Shown piece by piece: positions 60,447-64,000 of a DNA stretch of 64,000 nucleotides. The notes below the pieces were generated by a model. The model had not been told where the DNA came from and did no database searches. It was given only the letters and a program-made list of their open reading frames with translations. Made by a program: the position numbers and the translations under genes. The stretch is taken from the NCBI GenBank assembly GCA_963693085.1, contig OY856413.1:546212879-546276878 (forward strand), read 5' to 3'. Source of the DNA: Alisma plantago-aquatica. Lineage: Eukaryota > Streptophyta > Magnoliopsida > Alismatales > Alismataceae. Each line of letters starts with the position of its first letter. Position 1 is the stretch's first letter.

Positions 60447-63400
60447 TGTGGCATCCAACTCACAAAAACAAGATTTACATAAGCGGAAGCGAATCATTTA
60501 CAGCGGATTACTAAAAATCACTAAAAATTAAAACTTTTTGCAAAGAGATCCACACATAGGAAATCTTTTCCATCAAGAACCATTGTATACCATTTACATT
60601 CTGATTCAAACATACATAACTTGTACCATCTCTCCTCAAAGATTACAACATCAGCTGCCTTATAAACCTGATATACAGACAACACACGAATCTCGAGGCA
60701 TCAAGCCAAAATCTCAAAGGATTCATTAAAACACTAACTATAAACTCTGAGGACCTGAGAGTACAGAGACGACACATAGGACTTTATAACTACATAACTT
60801 GACAGACAGTATCTCCACCTGAGATCTCACTACAGTCCATGATGTTACTATTGTTTTCCTTTTCCTACAGAAGGATTTTTGCTTCTTCGTCTGCGTCCAC
60901 CTAAAAAGTTGGATCCCACGGAGGTGTGACAATTGTAAATTGCCCCAGCGGGAGATATAACTCTCTGCCAAAACATTGTTATAGCAGTGTATTAAAATAA
61001 ACTGAGCAGAAGGATTTATATAAATATGACAGTAGATAAATCACTATATAAACAGAGTGAAGTAATCTCCTTTTCCAAGGATAACATTGCATCTACTCAT
61101 GGTAGACTCAGAGTTCATCCATCTACTTGTAATGAATACAAACAGATATGGATAACATCAATGAACTAAAGTTATATAAAAGAAATGTAACATCAGTCAA
61201 TAAATTTCTGTATTCAATCCTTAAGCAAACATGATATACGACTGATTTCAGTTTACAATCACACTTATGCCCTGAGGAGATTAGGTATACCGCTCATACT
61301 CCAACCGATCACTGTGAAGTCGAAATCGGTACCATACATAGGTCAATGGAAGAGCCGGGTTCTCATGACCTCTCACATCTCGGTCAGTGCGGGACCACAA
61401 GCACGACTATGTCTACTGCTCAAAATAGCTTTCCAGGGTATACTGGAACTTCGCTATAGAGTTACAGCTTCAACTGCACTCTCATCGGCCATCGAGAGAT
61501 TTAATGTTTATCTCCTCGACCCGACATTAAATATCATTGGGAGATTAATGTTACATCTATCCCAACCATCAAGAGATTTGTGATACATCCATCCCGACAC
61601 ATGAAGAATTGAGAGGTTTAATGTTTTCCTTCCCTCAATCTCTTCATCGGACATAAGGATATTTTTCTCCCATTTACCCCCACATATTCAAAATATGTGT
61701 TCTGAGTTTGGCCATGGAGCACCCGTTTCACCATCACCTTATTACTGACGATGATGGATCTATGGTCAGGGCTCTACATGATATGATTTCACTTGATTAA
61801 TTAAGTACATTTTCACATTCTTTTAGCATCAGCCAAGTTCTCAAGCATGACTTATTACAACAATGCTATAAAGAGACATGTACTATTTTCATCAAATACT
61901 TATCAGTCTTTAAAAGACCTTGGGAACCAGTGTTTTAAAAATTGGTGTATGCGGCCGCATAAGCGGCCGTATACAAGGTGCGGAGTATACAAGGTGCGGA
62001 CCTCCAAAAAAATGCATAATCAAAATCGGTCCAAAAAGCGGTCCAAGCCGCATAATCGGTTGTACGGCCACATACAAGGCCGATTATACCCCGATTTTTA
62101 GTTAGAGATATTCTAATTTCTTCTTTTATACATTTACATTCATTTGTGTTTGTCTAAATTTAGATTATAGTGCATGTTTGTATTTATTTAAATTGTGATG
62201 ATTGCATATTTGCATAATTGCATCCATTATTCTTGTAATTGTACTATTTAGATACACAATTGCACAAATTAAATATGTAAATCATGATTAATATATATAT
62301 AATAATAATTAATAAAAAAAATCCAAAACTGCATATACTTCCGCATATACTCCCGCATACCGCATATACTCTACAAGGTGACCTCTCCGAACGCATAACG
62401 CATACCTCTTTTTGAAACACTGTTGGGAACACAATCCCTCATTTCAATACTGGGAATTATCATCCCATTGCAATCTCATCACCATAATCATACGGTTATG
62501 GGTATTCAAACCCTTAACTAATCATTGAGCATCATCACCATCTATTAGGTAACTATCACCTTCAGGTCATCTGACCAAGGCATTCATGATACTTGTTACA
62601 CAAGCATCACACATGGCTGACAAGGCCACAAGATATCTTGTCACCACTTTAGGCAACAGCTTACTCATATGACTCATAAAATCCATGCACATTGTTACTT
62701 TTACTAAGCAAAAACAACATTAGGGCACATAAGGCCAAACAACATTTATTATACAAATGTCACAGCTCAAACCTGGCTATATTCATCATCTCATAATACC
62801 TGCATGGTTATTAGACATGATGAAAGTCATACAAATTATTCATCCCATCATGTGACACAATAGTAACACCATTATTCCTTTACTAGGAATTAGGGTTTAC
62901 TATCAAATAGGGCTTTTCATTCCTTTTACCCAAAACTAGGGTTAGGGTTCCCCATTTCTCACTAATTAGGGTTTCATGATTATATTATCTGTCTAACCCT
63001 TAAGTCATTATTCCATACCTCTGGGGCATTCAAGATATCATAAATAATTATTCAAGATCATTACTCTCATCATATAGCATTAATGATCATCAATTCAAGG
63101 TATGAGTTCATTTCTCATCCTCATCATGGTATGAATATCTCATACTCATTAATTTGGCTTAACCCCATTCTTAAGGTACATTAGTCAACACTTTATCAGG
63201 GTGCATCAATGTATATAAACCCTAAAGTGCTGAATGTGATAACTATCATATCTTGATGTATCACTCTTCTCATCATTTTAGACTCTCTTGAGTTAACTAA
63301 CATATCTTATATTAAGGTATTTCCCTCTTAATACATTCCATCACTAATCTCTCACCTTTAGCATATAATGCATAGGCCACACATTAGAATTGTCCAACTA

Positions 63401-64000
63401 TCTTTAATGATATGGACTTGTTTAATGATAAAGACATTGCTTACAATAAGGTTGCTTATAATCAACCACATGAAATGTTTCACCATTATAAGGTAATTCA
63501 TTCTATCTCATCATTAGGGTTTCCTTATGCCCTTACTTAAAATTAGGATTATGATTTATTGTCACATTGCCCAAAATTAGGGATTTATGTATTATGACTC
63601 CACATTAGAGTCTCACATACCTTCACCGTTCTTAGGGCCTCTTATCATAACATAGTATTAGAGCTTCATGTGATGTTAATTCTTAATCATGGTTTCTCAT
63701 GGAATCACCCTCAACTAGAGTTTCTCATGGAATCACCCTCAACTAGGGCTTCACATGGAATCACCCTCAACTAGGGTTTGACATGGAATCACCCTCATCT
63801 AGGGTTTCACATGGAATCACCCTCAACTAGGGTTTCACATGGAATCATCCTTAATTAGGATTTCCACTATATTTACCCACAATTTGGGTCTATTAATCAT
63901 CTCCATTAGGATTTCATTTAATTGTCCATAATTAGAGATTCACTATTCATCCCAATTAGGGTTTTACATCTCATTTCCCTAATTTAGAGTTTCACATATC
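60447..64000 (-). repeat. 5' LTR of element B (right copy, cut by window edge)
   Basis: Begins TGTGGCATCCAACTCAC next to the primer site and is collinear with 36358 onwards of the left copy. It carries block 2 (60898-60976), block 1 (61715-61785), a 495-bp hAT MITE (61928-62422) absent from the left copy, and the 28-bp telo-box array (about 63701-63870). At least 2.5 kb more should lie beyond the window. Confidence 0.9.
61928..62422. mobile_element. hAT-type MITE in the right LTR of B
   Basis: Starts CAGTGTTTTAAAAA and ends with the complement of CAGTGTTTCAAAAA (14-bp inverted ends, one mismatch). It is flanked by perfect 8-bp duplications TTGGGAAC (61920-61927 and 62423-62430). The left B LTR has a single TTGGGAAC near 37833, the empty site. 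Subterminal parts are rich in GCGGCCG, CGCATA and TATACAAGGTGCGG words on both sides. The middle is AT-rich and non-coding. The 8-bp duplication and CAGTGTTT ends indicate the hAT superfamily. Confidence 0.93.

Larger units (their letters stand above)
36358..64000 (-). mobile_element. LTR retrotransposon B, non-autonomous, giant LTR (split by C, runs off edge)
   Basis: Minus-strand element inserted in the D integrase. Parts seen: 3' LTR 36358-42616, internal 42617-43629 and 59654-60446 (about 1.8 kb once C is removed), and 5' LTR from 60447 past the window edge. The internal DNA has only gag N-terminal and protease relics; no reverse transcriptase, RNase H or integrase motif is present. At the left junction the LTR reads AGTGGCATCC where the right copy has TGTGGCATCC, so the terminal T has probably mutated. 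The D-side flank is GGAAC. The matching flank is outside the window. Confidence 0.85.

Overview
This window looks like a nuclear intergenic region from a large, repeat-rich plant genome, most likely a flowering plant. The evidence is Ty3/gypsy chromoviruses with Tekay/Del-type coding regions and methionine-tRNA primer sites, plant L1-type LINE remnants, hAT-type MITEs and many telo-box-like AAACCCTAA motifs. I found no host gene, rRNA, tRNA or CRISPR array. The species cannot be named from the sequence alone.

Layout. Positions 1-9300 are AT-rich intergenic DNA. They hold a degenerate short-motif array (about 2460-3600), a degenerate 29-bp tandem repeat (4977-5160), the C-terminal zinc-knuckle remnant of a LINE (5786-6100) and a 729-bp hAT-type MITE with an 8-bp target duplication (8149-8877). 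About 10100-14905 is an old LINE with a possible ORF1 zinc knuckle, an endonuclease and a reverse transcriptase. From 14906 to the right edge is a nest of four LTR retrotransposons, called D, A, B and C here.

The nest. Element D (+ strand, 4.5-kb LTR) interrupts the LINE at 14906 and runs off the right edge. Element A (- strand, 21607-34802, LTRs of 4.3 and 4.0 kb) sits inside a D reverse transcriptase codon, with a perfect ATAGA duplication. Element B (- strand, from about 36358 past the right edge, LTR about 6.3 kb) sits in the D integrase. Element C (- strand, 43635-59648, LTRs of 6.7 and 6.9 kb) sits inside B, with a perfect TTAAG duplication. A second hAT-type MITE (61928-62422, 8-bp duplication TTGGGAAC) lies in the right LTR of B; the left LTR of B is empty at that site.

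How the parts work together. D and A encode gag, protease, reverse transcriptase, RNase H and integrase in one continuous frame; A also keeps a C-terminal chromodomain-like segment. Both are dead through point nonsense mutations rather than frameshifts, mostly of the kind expected from cytosine deamination. B and C have giant LTRs but only 1.8-2.35 kb of internal sequence, with a rearranged gag and protease relics. They are probably non-autonomous and would have needed enzymes from D- or A-like relatives.

The most unusual feature is inside the LTRs. D, B and C carry arrays of short AACGG-containing repeats. In B and C many of these are near-perfect 22-bp palindromes, arranged with a roughly 170-210 bp period. 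The same LTRs carry clusters of telo-box-like ACCCT-N-AGGGT units. The A LTRs instead carry an array of GTGTATCGGGCA-like motifs and hairpin units. Two blocks near the tRNA-primer side of the LTR are conserved in all four elements.
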